Below, in pieces: positions 25,339-35,991 of a stretch of DNA of 64,000 nt; position 1 is the first letter of the stretch; each line of letters starts with the position of its first letter. This DNA is from Mucilaginibacter tolerans (GTDB lineage Bacteria; Bacteroidota; Bacteroidia; Sphingobacteriales; Sphingobacteriaceae): assembly GCF_030519375.1 (NCBI RefSeq), contig NZ_JAUMKB010000011.1, positions 1-64,000 of the forward strand, read 5' to 3'. A program made the translations under genes and the position numbers. Below the pieces are notes generated by a model. It was given only the letters and a program-made list of their open reading frames with translations. It searched no databases and was not told the DNA's origin.

Positions 25339-25370
25339 ATATTTTTTGGATGTAATTATGATTTACGAAT

Positions 25371-25442
25371 TACGATTTTAGATTTACGATTTAAAAAGTA
25401 AGAATCAGCGCAATCGTAACTCGTAATTCTAAAATCGTAAAT
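25371..25442. repeat. Imperfect palindrome built from TTTACGAT / ATTACGA units
   Basis: The left arm (25371-25401) has ATTTACGA, ATTACGATTTTAGA and TTTACGATT; the right arm (25412-25442) has the inverted words in a different order. It lies between divergent genes. The same architecture with other words recurs at 39301, 40681, 42362, 48723 and 51412. Confidence 0.6.
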
Positions 25443-25456
25443 AATATTCAGCATTT

Positions 25457-26890
25457 TTGCTCGTGCCCTCAACAGATCAGATCGTCAAAGCCTTTCCTCA
25501 TGAACCCACCGCTCAGCAGTTGGAACTATTTGACAAACTGCATGAATTTCTGATCAGCGATAATGGCGACGAATGCTTTATACTGAAGGGGTATGCGGGT
25601 ACGGGCAAAACTACGGTTGTAGGGGCACTGGTAAAAGCGCTCAAATATTATAACTATAAATCGGCATTGCTGGCGCCTACGGGTCGTGCTGCAAAGGTGA
25701 TCACCAATTACTCGGGCCGGAAAGCATTTACTATTCACAAACGCATTTATCGCAAGAAGTCGGCGATGAATATTGAAGATGCTTTTCGCCTGGCTGATAA
25801 TCTGGTATCTGATACGCTGTTTATTGTTGACGAAGCCTCCATGATCTCGGACGTACTGGCGGGCAACACGCGCGAAACCCTGCTGCACGACCTGGTTAGC
25901 TATGTTTACAATACCAAAAACTGCAAGCTGATGCTGGTAGGTGATACCGCTCAGCTACCGCCTGTGGGGGCTGATAACAGTCCGGCCCTTGATATGAAAT
26001 TGATGAAGAGCGAATTTGCTTTGGAGATGTTTGGCTTCGAATTAACGGATGTGCTGCGTCAACAAAAAGATTCGGGTATACTGTTTAATGCAACCGCCTT
26101 GAGAAATGTTATCAGGCAGGGGAAAGTCGTTACACCTAAAGTTATTACCAAAGGGTATAAGGACGTTTACCGTATGACCGGCGAACGCCTGGAAGAAGGC
26201 CTCAATTACGCCTACAATAAATACGGTTATGATGGTACGCTAATCGTCTGCCGGTCGAATAAAAATGCAAACCTGTATAACCGCCAGATACGCGGGCGGA
26301 TTTTATTGCGCGAAGAAGAGTTAACCGGCGGCGACCAGGTGATGGTGGTGCGCAACAATTATTTCTGGCTGCAGGATCAGGAGGAGGGAAGCACGGGCTT
26401 CATTGCCAACGGCGATATCGCACGGATAAAAAAAGTGCGTCGCTTCGAAGAAATGTATGGTTTGCGGTTTGCCGATGTGCAGCTGGAGTTTATTGATTAT
26501 GCCGAAGACCCGGTAGTGGAATGTAAAATATTGATGGACACGCTTTATTCTGAAGCTCCAGCCTTACCACCAGCTGATCAGAAGCAATTTTTTATGGAGG
26601 TGATGAAGGATTATGAACATATTACCAGCCGCAAAGCCAAACTGGACGAGTTGAAACTAAATCCCTATTATAATGCATTACAGATAAAATTTGCCTATGC
26701 TGTCACCTGCCACAAAGCCCAAGGCGGACAATGGGAAGCGGTGTTCGTCGACCAGGGTTACCTGACCGAAGAAATGATCAATATGGATTTCCTGCGCTGG
26801 TTTTATACGGCTTGTACCAGAGCATCCAAGGAATTGTTTTTGGTGAATTTTAATCAACGATTCTTTGACACGATTGCAGAATTTGAATAA
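25457..26890 (+). CDS. RecD-like ATP-dependent DNA helicase
   Basis: A 477-residue superfamily 1 helicase. Walker A is G-Y-A-G-T-G-K-T-T near 44-52, followed by L-L-A-P-T-G-R-A-A (motif Ia), I-V-D-E-A-S-M (motif II), L-V-G-D-T-A-Q-L-P-P-V (motif III), and C-terminal Y-A-V-T-C-H-K-A-Q-G-G-Q-W and F-Y-T-A-C-T-R-A (motifs V and VI). This is the RecD/UvrD-C arrangement without an N-terminal RecD extension. The frame opens at TTG 25457; GTG 25463 is an equally likely start. Monocistronic. Confidence 0.88.
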   Translation: MLVPSTDQIVKAFPHEPTAQQLELFDKLHEFLISDNGDECFILKGYAGTGKTTVVGALVKALKYYNYKSALLAPTGRAAKVITNYSGRKAFTIHKRIYRKKSAMNIEDAFRLADNLVSDTLFIVDEASMISDVLAGNTRETLLHDLVSYVYNTKNCKLMLVGDTAQLPPVGADNSPALDMKLMKSEFALEMFGFELTDVLRQQKDSGILFNATALRNVIRQGKVVTPKVITKGYKDVYRMTGERLEEGLNYAYNKYGYDGTLIVCRSNKNANLYNRQIRGRILLREEELTGGDQVMVVRNNYFWLQDQEEGSTGFIANGDIARIKKVRRFEEMYGLRFADVQLEFIDYAEDPVVECKILMDTLYSEAPALPPADQKQFFMEVMKDYEHITSRKAKLDELKLNPYYNALQIKFAYAVTCHKAQGGQWEAVFVDQGYLTEEMINMDFLRWFYTACTRASKELFLVNFNQRFFDTIAEFE

Positions 26891-26935
26891 CAAGTCTGAA
26901 TCATTTAAGTCGAAAAAAAATCCTAAAACCGTGTC

Positions 26936-28267
26936 TTAGTCTACCACCGGAAGTTGAATGATAAACGTCGAGCCTTTTTTCTCCTCGCTGGTTACGTCAA
27001 TAGTGCCGTGGTGATTTTCGATGATTTGTCTGGAAATGCTTAATCCCAAACCAGTGGATTGCTCACCCCTGAGGCCGGGGCGGCGGGCCTTCGAGAAACG
27101 TTCAAAAATGTGCGGTATAAGATCTTCTGGTATGCCCAGGCCGTAATCCCTCACTTCGATGATTGCGCTTCCGTTTTTTGCACTCAGATATATTTCGATT
27201 TTATTGTTGTTTTTAGAAAATTTCAAAGCATTTGTGATCAGATTGTCCATCACCCGCTGAAATTTATCGGCATTAATCTGTACATAAACCTGGTTTTTAG
27301 AGCTTATCAGAAAGATATTGTTTTTAGCCTCTTTCTGAATTTTCCATTCATTAATAATGTTTTTCAAAAAGTAGTTCAACTCGGTGCGCTGTGTTTCAAC
27401 AACATTGATGTTCTCATTATTAGCGGCATCCAGCAAATCGGCAATAATACCCCGGGCTTTCACGCATGAGGTCTTGATCATCTCCAGATTTTCGCGGGTC
27501 TCATTATCAATGTCATCCATTTCCATCATCAGCGCCAACGTCTCAATTGCGCCGATCGGGTTACGCAAATCGTGCGCTACCATGCCCAGTATTTCATTCT
27601 TAAATGCACCTGCTTTTTCAATTGCGATATTTTTCTCCCTGATATCCACCAACTGCAGAAAGTAACTCGACTTATAAGAATAGAAATACCTTGATATAAA
27701 ATAAAAACAAAACAACAGTATAACCGATATCAGCTGATTGTAGATCATCTGCATGCCCTCATTTTGGGTATTGTATAGCAAGGCAGTAAATAACCCTTCG
27801 GTGATAAAAACCAATAATAACGCCTCGTCCCACTCAAACACAAATACCACGCTGATAATGCTCAACGCGGTAAGGTAAATGGTCATGGAATTGCGCGGAT
27901 CAGAGGTGGCTATAAAGCTCGAGAACATACCGCACAGGATGATGTACAAGGCAAACAGAAAAACAAAAACGGTCATCACAAAATTGGCCTTTTTCTGTTT
28001 GTTGTACAGGTAAACGAGAAGATAACTGCATCCAAGGAAAATGGGCGTAATGGCAATATATAACCAGTTGGTAAAATTAAATTCCGGATAGTTTTGTGCC
28101 CGCGTAAGGCTTTCGGGAAATATAGTGTAGAGTAAACGCAATACGACGTTCAGAATCAGGAATATAATGCTACCTGTTCTTACAGCTCCAAGGTTCTTTA
28201 GCGTATAATAGTCGCGGTACGAGATCCTGGTTTTACCCCTGACCTTATGGTTGTTTTGGTTACTCAA
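26936..28267 (-). CDS. Membrane sensor histidine kinase
   Basis: A 443-residue kinase. The N-terminal half has about six membrane segments (residues 35-205) with short loops and no large sensor domain. Then a HisKA H-box M-V-A-H-D-L-R-N-P-I-G-A near 229, and a HATPase domain with N-box D-N-L-I-T-N-A-L-K-F, D-Y-G-L-G-I-P and S-T-G-L-G-L-S-I-S. No response regulator gene lies next to it, so it is an orphan kinase. Confidence 0.9.
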   Translation of the reverse strand: MSNQNNHKVRGKTRISYRDYYTLKNLGAVRTGSIIFLILNVVLRLLYTIFPESLTRAQNYPEFNFTNWLYIAITPIFLGCSYLLVYLYNKQKKANFVMTVFVFLFALYIILCGMFSSFIATSDPRNSMTIYLTALSIISVVFVFEWDEALLLVFITEGLFTALLYNTQNEGMQMIYNQLISVILLFCFYFISRYFYSYKSSYFLQLVDIREKNIAIEKAGAFKNEILGMVAHDLRNPIGAIETLALMMEMDDIDNETRENLEMIKTSCVKARGIIADLLDAANNENINVVETQRTELNYFLKNIINEWKIQKEAKNNIFLISSKNQVYVQINADKFQRVMDNLITNALKFSKNNNKIEIYLSAKNGSAIIEVRDYGLGIPEDLIPHIFERFSKARRPGLRGEQSTGLGLSISRQIIENHHGTIDVTSEEKKGSTFIIQLPVVD

Positions 28268-28472
28268 TACATTAAATTATGGCAAATCAAATATAAAAAA
28301 ATTAGGAGTATACACAAGCAGCAATAGGGTTTTACAGCCTGATAATGTTTCGGTTATAGGTATAAAAGTAGACAAAATGTCTTTCAAAACTAATTTCTTC
28401 GTGACATTTTTTCATTTTCATTAAAATGGCAATTCTTTTGATGACAAGTTGTATACACAATAATCAATTACT

Positions 28473-31085
28473 ATGAATTTTAACAACTTTACCATAAAGG
28501 CTCAGGAAGCTGTGCAAAAGGCTTCCGAAATTGCAACTGGTAATCAGCAGCAGGCAATTGAAAATGCACATTTGCTGAAAGGCTTGTTATTGGTTGATGA
28601 GAATGTAATCTCCTATTTGTTAAAGAAACTAAATGTTAACCTTAACCGGTTGAATGACAACCTGGATCATCAGATTGCATCCTACCCTAAGGTGAGTGGA
28701 AGCAATGTTTATCTATCATCGGAGACCAACTCAGCTTTACAAAAAGGGCAATCCTATCTGAAGGAATTTAAAGACGAATTTGTATCTGTCGAACATATTT
28801 TATTAGGTATCCTGGCTGCTGGCGGTAAAACCAGCACTACGCTCAAGGACATGGGTGTAAATGAAAAGGACCTAAAAAAAGCCATTATTGAATTGCGCGG
28901 CGACAATAAGGTAACTGATCAGAACGCGGAAGCGACCTATAATGCGCTAAACAAATATGCCCGTAACCTGAATGAGTATGCCGAATCGGGCAAGCTCGAC
29001 CCGGTTATCGGCCGAGATGAAGAGATCAGGCGTGTGATACAGATTTTATCGCGCCGTACCAAAAACAACCCTATCCTGGTTGGTGAGCCGGGTGTTGGCA
29101 AAACAGCGATTGCCGAAGGCATTGCTTTCAGGATCATCAAAGGTGATGTGCCGGAGAACCTGAAAACCAAAACCGTTTACTCGCTGGATATGGGCGCATT
29201 GATAGCAGGTGCCAAATATAAAGGCGAGTTCGAAGAACGTTTAAAAGCTGTTATTAAAGAAGTAACCCAGGCCGATGGCGAGATTATCCTGTTCATCGAC
29301 GAAATACATACCCTGGTTGGTGCAGGTGGTGGCGAAGGTGCTATGGATGCTGCAAACATTCTGAAACCAGCCTTAGCACGTGGTGAATTAAGGGCCATTG
29401 GCGCGACTACCCTGAACGAATACCAGAAATATATGGAAAAGGATAAAGCTTTGGAGCGCCGTTTCCAGATGGTATTGGTTGATGAACCGGATACCCAGGA
29501 TGCCATTTCTATCCTGCGTGGTTTGAAAGAACGTTACGAAACACACCATAAAGTGCACATCCGCGACGAAGCTATTATAGCTGCTGTCGAAATGTCACAA
29601 CGCTATATTTCGGATAGATTCTTACCAGATAAGGCTATCGACTTAATGGACGAGGCTGCTTCAAAGTTGCGCTTGGAGATGGACTCGGTTCCTGAAGAGG
29701 TTGATGAGCTCGACCGTAAGATCATGCAACTCGAAATTGAACGTGAGGCGATCAAACGCGAAAAAGATGATAAACGTGTAAAAGAATTGAGCGAAGAAAT
29801 AGCCAATCTTTCATCCCGCCGGGACTCATTACGTGCGCAGTGGAAAAGCGAAAAGGATGTGGTAGATAATATTAACCAAAAGGTTGAACAAATTGAAAAC
29901 TACAAATTGGAAGCTGATCAGGCCGAACGTGCCGGTGATTATGGCAAGGTAGCCGAATTGCGTTATGGCCGTATCAAGGAGGCACAGGACGAGGTAGAAA
30001 AACTGAAAGCTACGTTGCTTGAAAATCAAAAGGAACACCGTATGCTGAAGGAGGAGGTTACTGCCGAAGATATCGCAGGAGTAGTATCACGCTGGACAGG
30101 TATACCAGTTTCCAAAATGATACAAAGTGAACGCGAAAAACTGCTTCACCTTGAAGATGAGTTGCACAAGCGCGTTGCAGGTCAGGAAGAAGCGATTGAA
30201 GCGATCAGCGATGCTATTCGCCGCAGTCGCGCAGGTTTACAGGATAAAAAGAAACCTATTGGTTCGTTCATATTCCTGGGCACTACCGGGGTTGGTAAAA
30301 CTGAGCTGGCAAAAGCCCTGGCCGAGTACCTGTTCAATGACGAAAATGCGCTGGTGCGTATCGATATGTCTGAATACCAGGAACGCCACGCCGTATCACG
30401 CTTGATCGGTGCGCCTCCGGGCTATGTTGGGTATGATGAAGGTGGTCAGCTGACCGAAGCAGTTCGTCGTAAGCCATATAGCGTTGTGTTGTTGGATGAG
30501 ATCGAAAAAGCGCATCCGGATGTATTCAATATCCTGCTGCAAGTGCTTGACGATGGCCGCTTGACTGATAACAAAGGCCGTGTGGTAAACTTTAAGAATA
30601 CCATAATTATCATGACCTCGAATATCGGCTCGAACCTGATCCAGGAAAACTTCCAGAATTTTGAGGATAGCGATAAGGAAACAGTGATTGCCAAAACCAA
30701 GAACCAGTTGTTTGAATTGCTGAGGCAAACCATCCGTCCGGAGTTTTTGAATCGTATTGATGAGATCATCATGTTCACCCCGCTTAGCCGCGATGAGATA
30801 GGCGAAATTGTGAAACTGCAGTTCAAGCATGTTCAGGATTCGCTGGCGGAAATGGGTGTAAGCATCGAAGCTTCACCAGAAGCTTTAGATTGGCTGGCAC
30901 AATTAGGCTACGACCCTCAATTCGGTGCAAGGCCATTGAAACGTGTGATCCAGAAGAAGATACTGAACGAATTGTCTAAACAGATACTTAGCGGTAAGAT
31001 AGACAAGGACAGCAAGATAAAACTGGATATGTTTGACAACCAGTTCGTGTTCCTGAATACACAGGAGCCGGAACACGCAGGATAA
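28473..31085 (+). CDS. clpB: ATP-dependent chaperone ClpB
   Basis: An 870-residue Hsp104/ClpB disaggregase that works with DnaK. Order: Clp N domain (1-145), AAA1 with G-E-P-G-V-G-K-T near 205 and L-F-I-D-E-I-H-T, the long coiled-coil middle domain (about 410-530) that separates ClpB from ClpA/ClpC, and AAA2 with G-T-T-G-V-G-K-T near 610 and L-D-E-I-E-K-A-H. No C-terminal ClpP-binding loop is evident. Monocistronic with a terminator after it. Confidence 0.96.
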   Translation: MNFNNFTIKAQEAVQKASEIATGNQQQAIENAHLLKGLLLVDENVISYLLKKLNVNLNRLNDNLDHQIASYPKVSGSNVYLSSETNSALQKGQSYLKEFKDEFVSVEHILLGILAAGGKTSTTLKDMGVNEKDLKKAIIELRGDNKVTDQNAEATYNALNKYARNLNEYAESGKLDPVIGRDEEIRRVIQILSRRTKNNPILVGEPGVGKTAIAEGIAFRIIKGDVPENLKTKTVYSLDMGALIAGAKYKGEFEERLKAVIKEVTQADGEIILFIDEIHTLVGAGGGEGAMDAANILKPALARGELRAIGATTLNEYQKYMEKDKALERRFQMVLVDEPDTQDAISILRGLKERYETHHKVHIRDEAIIAAVEMSQRYISDRFLPDKAIDLMDEAASKLRLEMDSVPEEVDELDRKIMQLEIEREAIKREKDDKRVKELSEEIANLSSRRDSLRAQWKSEKDVVDNINQKVEQIENYKLEADQAERAGDYGKVAELRYGRIKEAQDEVEKLKATLLENQKEHRMLKEEVTAEDIAGVVSRWTGIPVSKMIQSEREKLLHLEDELHKRVAGQEEAIEAISDAIRRSRAGLQDKKKPIGSFIFLGTTGVGKTELAKALAEYLFNDENALVRIDMSEYQERHAVSRLIGAPPGYVGYDEGGQLTEAVRRKPYSVVLLDEIEKAHPDVFNILLQVLDDGRLTDNKGRVVNFKNTIIIMTSNIGSNLIQENFQNFEDSDKETVIAKTKNQLFELLRQTIRPEFLNRIDEIIMFTPLSRDEIGEIVKLQFKHVQDSLAEMGVSIEASPEALDWLAQLGYDPQFGARPLKRVIQKKILNELSKQILSGKIDKDSKIKLDMFDNQFVFLNTQEPEHAG

Positions 31086-31117
31086 TAAGTCAATTAACTA
31101 ATTTTAATTATTTATAT

Positions 31118-31153
31118 GCAGAAAGCCACCTTTGGGGGGCTTTTCTGTTTTTG
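31118..31153 (+). terminator. Terminator of clpB
   Basis: CAGAAAGCC pairs with GGCTTTTCTG around ACCTTTGGGG, followed by a T5 run; it begins 33 nt after the clpB stop. Confidence 0.8.
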
Positions 31154-31175
31154 GTCTTTTGCATAAAAGCCTTTA

Positions 31176-31388
31176 TCAGAATTTCAATCTGTTCATGTCT
31201 GTTAAGGAATCCTGACTTGATAAACTGGTGTCGTTTTCGGCAATTTCGGATGCAGCCTCAATATCTGCAAATAATTTCCTGTTCTTTGTCAATGTTGGCG
31301 CTACGCCAAATATACCAATGCCGCTTGCTGCCAGCAGCATAAATAGGATCAATGCGCATACCCTTAGCATCCTTTTAAGGTATTTCAT
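31176..31388 (-). CDS. Small single-TM protein
   Basis: A 70-residue protein starting M-K-Y-L-K-R-M-L-R with one membrane segment at about 10-30, then an acidic Ser/Asp-rich tail. Typical of small Bacteroidota inner-membrane or exported proteins. Convergent to clpB. Confidence 0.55.
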   Translation of the reverse strand: MKYLKRMLRVCALILFMLLAASGIGIFGVAPTLTKNRKLFADIEAASEIAENDTSLSSQDSLTDMNRLKF

Positions 31389-31494
31389 TATTTTTTAATG
31401 TGGAGCGCGCCGCAAATAGGTGCAGCATACACTACAGAATGTGATCAAATAGATTATACCGCCGCAACGGTCAAAAACAGAAGTGGGTGGATAA

Positions 31495-31890
31495 TTACCC
31501 TAAAGGTGCAGGATAATCGCTTTTATTTGGAGGAAAGGTTTTCAAGGGGGGGTAAAAGGTAATTTTTGCTCTGCACCTATAAGACGTCAACAGGCAGTTA
31601 ATGCGAGTTCGAACTTGATGGCAGTGTAACCGGTTTATATCAAAAGTTGATGTAGCGAAAAAAAAGCGGGTAGAATTGTCATTATAAACTTGTCGCAGAG
31701 CCCGCTTATAGCTGATACTTCTCACGAAGCCAGTCTGGGGGTTTGCAACTATGGTGGTTCGCTGAACATCCAGCCTGGCCGGTGGTTTAAGAACTGACCC
31801 CGAAAAAGTAAAAAAGCTCAGCAACAAAATGACCACGAATAGCCATTTTGAGCGTTTGTTTTTAAAGCCAGATGCAGGGGATGTATTCAT
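31495..31890 (-). CDS. Hypothetical protein, possibly decayed
   Basis: A 131-residue frame. A basic N-terminus and one membrane or signal segment (about 16-33) look real; the second half is rich in Cys, Arg and Pro and looks like translated non-coding sequence. The gene may really be shorter or frameshifted. No family recognised. Confidence 0.35.
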   Translation of the reverse strand: MNTSPASGFKNKRSKWLFVVILLLSFFTFSGSVLKPPARLDVQRTTIVANPQTGFVRSISYKRALRQVYNDNSTRFFFATSTFDINRLHCHQVRTRINCLLTSYRCRAKITFYPPLKTFPPNKSDYPAPLG

Positions 31891-31990
31891 TACAGAAATA
31901 AAGATACAAGAAAAAGGGGTTAATGTATCTTGTCAGAGCAACGCTATTCCAAATCTGGTTGTCTGATAGCGGACGAGATTAGTCATTAAA

Positions 31991-32620
31991 TTATTTTTCT
32001 TTCACAATCTTCAAATTGTTCCAATCACCATCACTATCAGTCCAAAGGCCGATTAAAATACCATTGGTATGCACAAGCGGTGCCACCACCAATGATGGCG
32101 TCGTATTGCCGTTTACATAAACTTTGATATTCTTATTGTCAACGGTTATACGGGCGTGAACCCACTCGTTTGGGGCAGGAGCAGGGGAAATCGGTTGTTC
32201 ATATTTGCCTGGGAATTCGTTCCTGAGTTTTTCCCATCCAAATTTGGGTGAGGCAATATATTGTACGGCATGTAGCTTCCTCACCGGGTCGGTAGAGCGA
32301 AAATTAAACGGACGGAAATAGACAGCCTCAAATGTAGAATCGTTCACTCCGTGAAAGGCAATCCCAACAAAACTCGCTTGTAACTTATCCTTTCCCTTGA
32401 TATCAACCTCAATAGTTCCGTAAGTAAATTTTGTATTGTTCAGCCAGGCATGGCCTTCACCTTCCGCATCGCTCAGATGGACGCTTCCGGGTTCTGCTCC
32501 GGGGCTTATCGTCCTGTTAAAGACGGTATATTTCTTTTGAAGTTCTTCAACTGTTTGGGCCTGGCAGTTTAGACTAGCTGAGAACAGGGTTGCAATAACA
32601 AGCAGACTTAAAGTTTTCAT
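31991..32620 (-). CDS. Secreted concanavalin A-like (DUF1080-type) protein
   Basis: A 209-residue protein with a signal peptide (cleavage after C-Q-A-Q near 22). The body is a beta-sandwich: F-T-Y-G-T-I-E-V-D-I-K-G-K near 66, F-V-G-I-A-F-H-G, F-E-A-V-Y-F-R-P-F-N-F near 98, W-V-H-A-R-I-T-V near 152 and I-L-I-G-L-W-T-D near 188. This is the laminin G / 3-keto-disaccharide hydrolase-like fold common in Bacteroidota carbohydrate loci. Probably a periplasmic glycan-binding or hydrolysing protein; the catalytic residues cannot be named. Confidence 0.75.
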   Translation of the reverse strand: MKTLSLLVIATLFSASLNCQAQTVEELQKKYTVFNRTISPGAEPGSVHLSDAEGEGHAWLNNTKFTYGTIEVDIKGKDKLQASFVGIAFHGVNDSTFEAVYFRPFNFRSTDPVRKLHAVQYIASPKFGWEKLRNEFPGKYEQPISPAPAPNEWVHARITVDNKNIKVYVNGNTTPSLVVAPLVHTNGILIGLWTDSDGDWNNLKIVKEK

Positions 32621-32765
32621 AGACAGTTCAATAGAATTGGATGAGTAAATTTCCGCATAATAATTATCGGTGCCAATTCATTTTCTGTTCAAGTTTTTTC
32701 AAGTTTAGGTTTTGTAATTTTAAACTAAGATGCTGTCCGGCAGTCTTACACCAAAATCATTAAAC

Positions 32766-32802
32766 CAAACACAATGCCCGCCAATTGCGGGCATTGTGTT
32801 TG
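32766..32802 (-). terminator. Terminator of the glnK-amt operon
   Basis: A perfect 16-bp stem (arms 32766-32781 and 32787-32802, containing CAATGCCCGC and its complement) with a 5-nt loop, 44 nt after the amt stop codon. Confidence 0.8.
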
Positions 32803-32845
32803 ATGTTTACGTTTCTATTATCAAACCGATAGGCTTGCAGGTCAA

Positions 32846-34465
32846 TTATCTTGACAACGGCGTTTCCGCGTTTTTGTCCATCCTAATACCCGAATATCCA
32901 TCTATTCCCATTTCAGGCAAATCCAAACCATACATTTCTATTTCTGGTTTCACCCTGTTTCCCACAATCAAATTCAAGAATTTGAACATCAGCCAGCCAG
33001 CCAATCCAATAAATACTAAATTGGTAAGTGCACCAATGGCTTCAGCGATAAACTGGCCCCATCCACCGCCATAGAACAACCCGGTTACAGTCCCCTTTAC
33101 GCCATTGAAGCCGTCACCATATTGGCCGTCGGCGAATAATCCCAACGCCAATACCCCCCAAATACCATTAGCCCCATGTACAGCAACAGCGCCCACAGGA
33201 TCGTCAATTCTTAATTTTCTCTCCATAAAGAAGGTAACTTCTACCACTATAATTCCTGAGATCAAGCCAATGACCAATCCACCAATTGGTGTTACATACG
33301 CGCAAGGTGCAGTAATGGCTACTAACCCTGCCAGCAAACCATTGCACATCATACTAACATCCGGTTTGCTTCCCCTCACAAACCAGATCCATAAAGTTGA
33401 AGCCAATACTCCTCCGCACGAAGCGACCATCGTGTTGAAGGCTACAACAGCGAACCGAAAATCAGTTCCGGCAAATGTTGAACCTGCATTAAATCCAAAC
33501 CAACCGAAAGCCAGTATCAGTGTGCCTAAAACAGCCATTGGGATATTATGCCCGGGAATTGCATTTGGTGTTTTGTCTTTATTGTATTTTCCTAAACGCG
33601 GACCGATCATCCTGGCGCCAACAAAAGCAAGTACCCCGCCTGATAAATGCACTACAGAAGACCCGGCAAAATCCAAATGTCCGTGACCCAATCCAAAGTT
33701 GGCTCCTAGTTGAGACAACCAGCCACCGCCCCAAACCCAGTTTCCGTAAATCGGGTAAATAAGGCCGCCGATCAGTACTCCGGATATTGCAAACGATGCA
33801 AATTTCCATCTTTCTGCCATTGCACCTGTCGGGATGGTAGCTGTTGCATCCATGAATACTGCCTGAAACACAAAGAAACCCAATACTCCTACATCGTATA
33901 CACCGTTCATGAAAAACCCTTTTGTACCAAACAAGCCAAACGCGTGACCAAATAAATTGATGCTAAATTCCTGGTTTAGGCCGTCAAAGCCCCCCAGGGT
34001 CCCTAAAGCCCCCACACCGCCAAACATTATAGCAAATCCGCAAATAAAAAAGCCAAGTACTCCTGCGGGATAAACAAATAAGTTCATAGCCATAGTATGG
34101 GCTACGTTTTTTGCCCTTGTCAGCCCCGTTTCTACCAAGGCAAAGCCAGCCTGCATAAAGAAAACTAAAAATCCGGTAATCAATAACCAAACCAGGTTAA
34201 TAGCCACCTTGTTTTTTCCATCTGCATTAGCAACTGTCGAAACTGCTGTAGCCAGTTTTTTTACTGAACTATTTACAGCAGCTACTGTAGTATCTTTTGT
34301 TTTGGCTATAGTGTCAACCACCTTTAAAGAAGTTGGGTCAATATCAGCCGATGTTCCCGTCGTCACACCAGCGGGGTCGGGCTTCCTTGGGGTTTGGGCA
34401 ATTGTGCTACTAAATGAAATAGTCAATATTGTAACCAATAGGAGAGTAAAAATTTTTCTATTCAT
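32846..34465 (-). CDS. amt: Ammonium transporter
   Basis: An ammonium channel of 539 residues from ATG 34465; the frame extends to 34567 but the internal start M-N-R-K-I-F-T-L-L-L-V begins a good signal peptide ending near T-I-A-Q. A poorly conserved linker precedes eleven membrane segments from about residue 93, with F-F-M-Q-A-G-F-A, D-F-A-G-S-S-V-V-H-L-S-G-G, F-G-W-F-G-F-N-A-G-S and G-A-V-A-V-H-G-A-N-G-I-W-G, which carry the pore histidines. It is 19 nt behind the PII gene, which gates it. Confidence 0.95.
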   Translation of the reverse strand: MNRKIFTLLLVTILTISFSSTIAQTPRKPDPAGVTTGTSADIDPTSLKVVDTIAKTKDTTVAAVNSSVKKLATAVSTVANADGKNKVAINLVWLLITGFLVFFMQAGFALVETGLTRAKNVAHTMAMNLFVYPAGVLGFFICGFAIMFGGVGALGTLGGFDGLNQEFSINLFGHAFGLFGTKGFFMNGVYDVGVLGFFVFQAVFMDATATIPTGAMAERWKFASFAISGVLIGGLIYPIYGNWVWGGGWLSQLGANFGLGHGHLDFAGSSVVHLSGGVLAFVGARMIGPRLGKYNKDKTPNAIPGHNIPMAVLGTLILAFGWFGFNAGSTFAGTDFRFAVVAFNTMVASCGGVLASTLWIWFVRGSKPDVSMMCNGLLAGLVAITAPCAYVTPIGGLVIGLISGIIVVEVTFFMERKLRIDDPVGAVAVHGANGIWGVLALGLFADGQYGDGFNGVKGTVTGLFYGGGWGQFIAEAIGALTNLVFIGLAGWLMFKFLNLIVGNRVKPEIEMYGLDLPEMGIDGYSGIRMDKNAETPLSR

Positions 34466-34484
34466 GTGGAGAGTCTTTTGAGGG

Positions 34485-34856
34485 TTAAAGGTTATTTTTT
34501 TCATCACTGGGCCCTGCGGTAGAAGCACCGCCTCTTTCGCCTGTTCTAATCCGTATTGATTCTTCAATATTGTATGTGAAAATCATACCGTCTCCAATTT
34601 CGCCGGTGTAAGCTGCTTTTTCTATGCAAGCAACCGTTTTTTCGAGATTCTCATCTTTTAAAACGATGGAAATAAATAACCTGGAAAGAAAATGAGTATC
34701 ATATACAGTACCACGATAACTGTGATGGTCCGACACTTGCTCGTTTCCGACTCCATAGGCCTCCCAATAAGAGAAGAAATCGATTCCTGCGTTTTTTAAG
34801 GCCTCTTTGACAACTTCAAACTTAGAAGTTCGAATAATTGCTTCAATTTTTTTCAT
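34485..34856 (-). CDS. glnK: P-II family nitrogen regulator
   Basis: A 123-residue PII-type trimeric signal protein that senses ATP/ADP and 2-oxoglutarate and controls Amt. K-K-I-E-A-I-I-R at the start, a T-loop around 37-55 with the expected Tyr in S-Y-R-G, and G-E-I-G-D-G-M-I-F near 86-94 plus R-I-R-T-G-E-R-G at the end of the nucleotide site. The T-loop apex is unusual (E-Q-V-S-D-H-H-S). It is first in the operon with amt. Confidence 0.92.
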   Translation of the reverse strand: MKKIEAIIRTSKFEVVKEALKNAGIDFFSYWEAYGVGNEQVSDHHSYRGTVYDTHFLSRLFISIVLKDENLEKTVACIEKAAYTGEIGDGMIFTYNIEESIRIRTGERGGASTAGPSDEKNNL

Positions 34857-35270
34857 GAAATGATTATTTAATATGGGGTTTATAATTTATTGCGATGGTT
34901 TATATTGGCAATACAATGCAATATAGAATTATTGGTAATATTTTTTAGCTTTTTCATGATATTTGTAATATATTAAAAAATGACGCTAAAAAAACTTGCT
35001 TAAATGCAAATATTGCAACCAGGTGTTTTTGTTTTTGATGTTTTTTTATTTTTTTAAGCTCATTTTTATACAATTATGGTCAAGATGGAATGGCCAAATG
35101 CAAATAGCATATCGTAATATCGAAAAGAGTTTAGTGTTTCCGCTTTTTACTGCCGGAAAATTGATGAGTTGTTAGATTAAATTGCGCGATTTCCAAAAGG
35201 GGAGAGGTGCATTTTTTTGTGATTCAGATCTAAGCTGCGGGAATATAGTAGGAATTAGCGAAAGAATGGT
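34857..35270. other. AT-rich intergenic region upstream of glnK
   Basis: A 414-nt stretch, very AT-rich, expected to hold the glnK-amt promoter. No clear TAnnTTTG box or sigma-54 site found. No gene or strong repeat seen. Confidence 0.5.
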
Positions 35271-35963
35271 TTAATCAATAATCGACAACCCATTCGCATC
35301 CGTCGTCAGCACCTCACTCATATAATCCAAAAATGGGCGCAGGTTTCTGAAAGCACTATTGGCAATAAATAAGAAATCGGGACTGAGCACTTCGTCATCC
35401 GTAAACTCATGCCTGAACAGAAACTGCTTGTGACGCAATAAGTCAATAGCCGGATGGTCTTTAGCATAACCGCGGGGAGCAGATGTCACTTTTTCGCCCC
35501 GTATATTACCAAATGTTCCTTTCAATAGCGGATTGCCCAGAACTTTTCTCCAATCCTCATAGTTGGCATCAATATCCTGCCTGATCCGTTTCATATCATC
35601 CGGCACCGGACCGAAAAAGCCGCCAACTACTCTCGAATCACCTGGCTCGATCCTTAAATAATAACCGCCGCGTAGCTTGTTGGTAGCTCTTCTGAATGCG
35701 CAGCTCCAGTGCTTGTTGTAAGGGGTTTTGTCTTTCGAAAAACGAACATCCTTGTATATCCTGAACATGCCTTCCTTGCCAGAGCGTGTTTCGATCCTGT
35801 CATGCTTATTCAATTCACCGATCAGCGCATCGGCAAAAGCAATAATGTTATTATGCGCCTCTGTATAGCGATCTTTATGATTATTAAACCATTCCCGGTT
35901 ATTGTTTTGTGATAGATCTTTTAAAAAATCAAGCGAATCCTTCTTTATAGTGGCAACGGTCAT
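35271..35963 (-). CDS. DUF2461 domain-containing protein
   Basis: A 230-residue protein. F-L-K-D-L-S-Q-N-N-N-R-E-W-F near 13-26, F-R-I-Y-K-D-V-R-F-S-K-D-K-T-P-Y-N-K-H near 66 and G-Y-Y-L-R-I-E-P-G near 98 are the signatures of DUF2461 (TIGR02453). Function unknown, widespread. A -7 box lies at 35984-35991. Confidence 0.9.
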   Translation of the reverse strand: MTVATIKKDSLDFLKDLSQNNNREWFNNHKDRYTEAHNNIIAFADALIGELNKHDRIETRSGKEGMFRIYKDVRFSKDKTPYNKHWSCAFRRATNKLRGGYYLRIEPGDSRVVGGFFGPVPDDMKRIRQDIDANYEDWRKVLGNPLLKGTFGNIRGEKVTSAPRGYAKDHPAIDLLRHKQFLFRHEFTDDEVLSPDFLFIANSAFRNLRPFLDYMSEVLTTDANGLSIID

Positions 35964-35983
35964 TTTTTTTGTTTATATGATTT

Positions 35984-35991
35984 CAAAGCTA
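35984..35991 (-). promoter_or_regulatory. -7 box of the DUF2461 gene
   Basis: TAGCTTTG on the minus strand matches TAnnTTTG, 20 nt before the ATG. Confidence 0.5.

Noticed and set aside
30396..30830. Long antisense frame inside clpB
   Set aside because: Shadow of the clpB coding frame; such frames occur throughout GC-richer core genes.
34905..34925. TGGCA...TGCA resembling a sigma-54 promoter before glnK
   Set aside because: The GG to GC spacing is 9 instead of 10 and it lies on the strand opposite to glnK.
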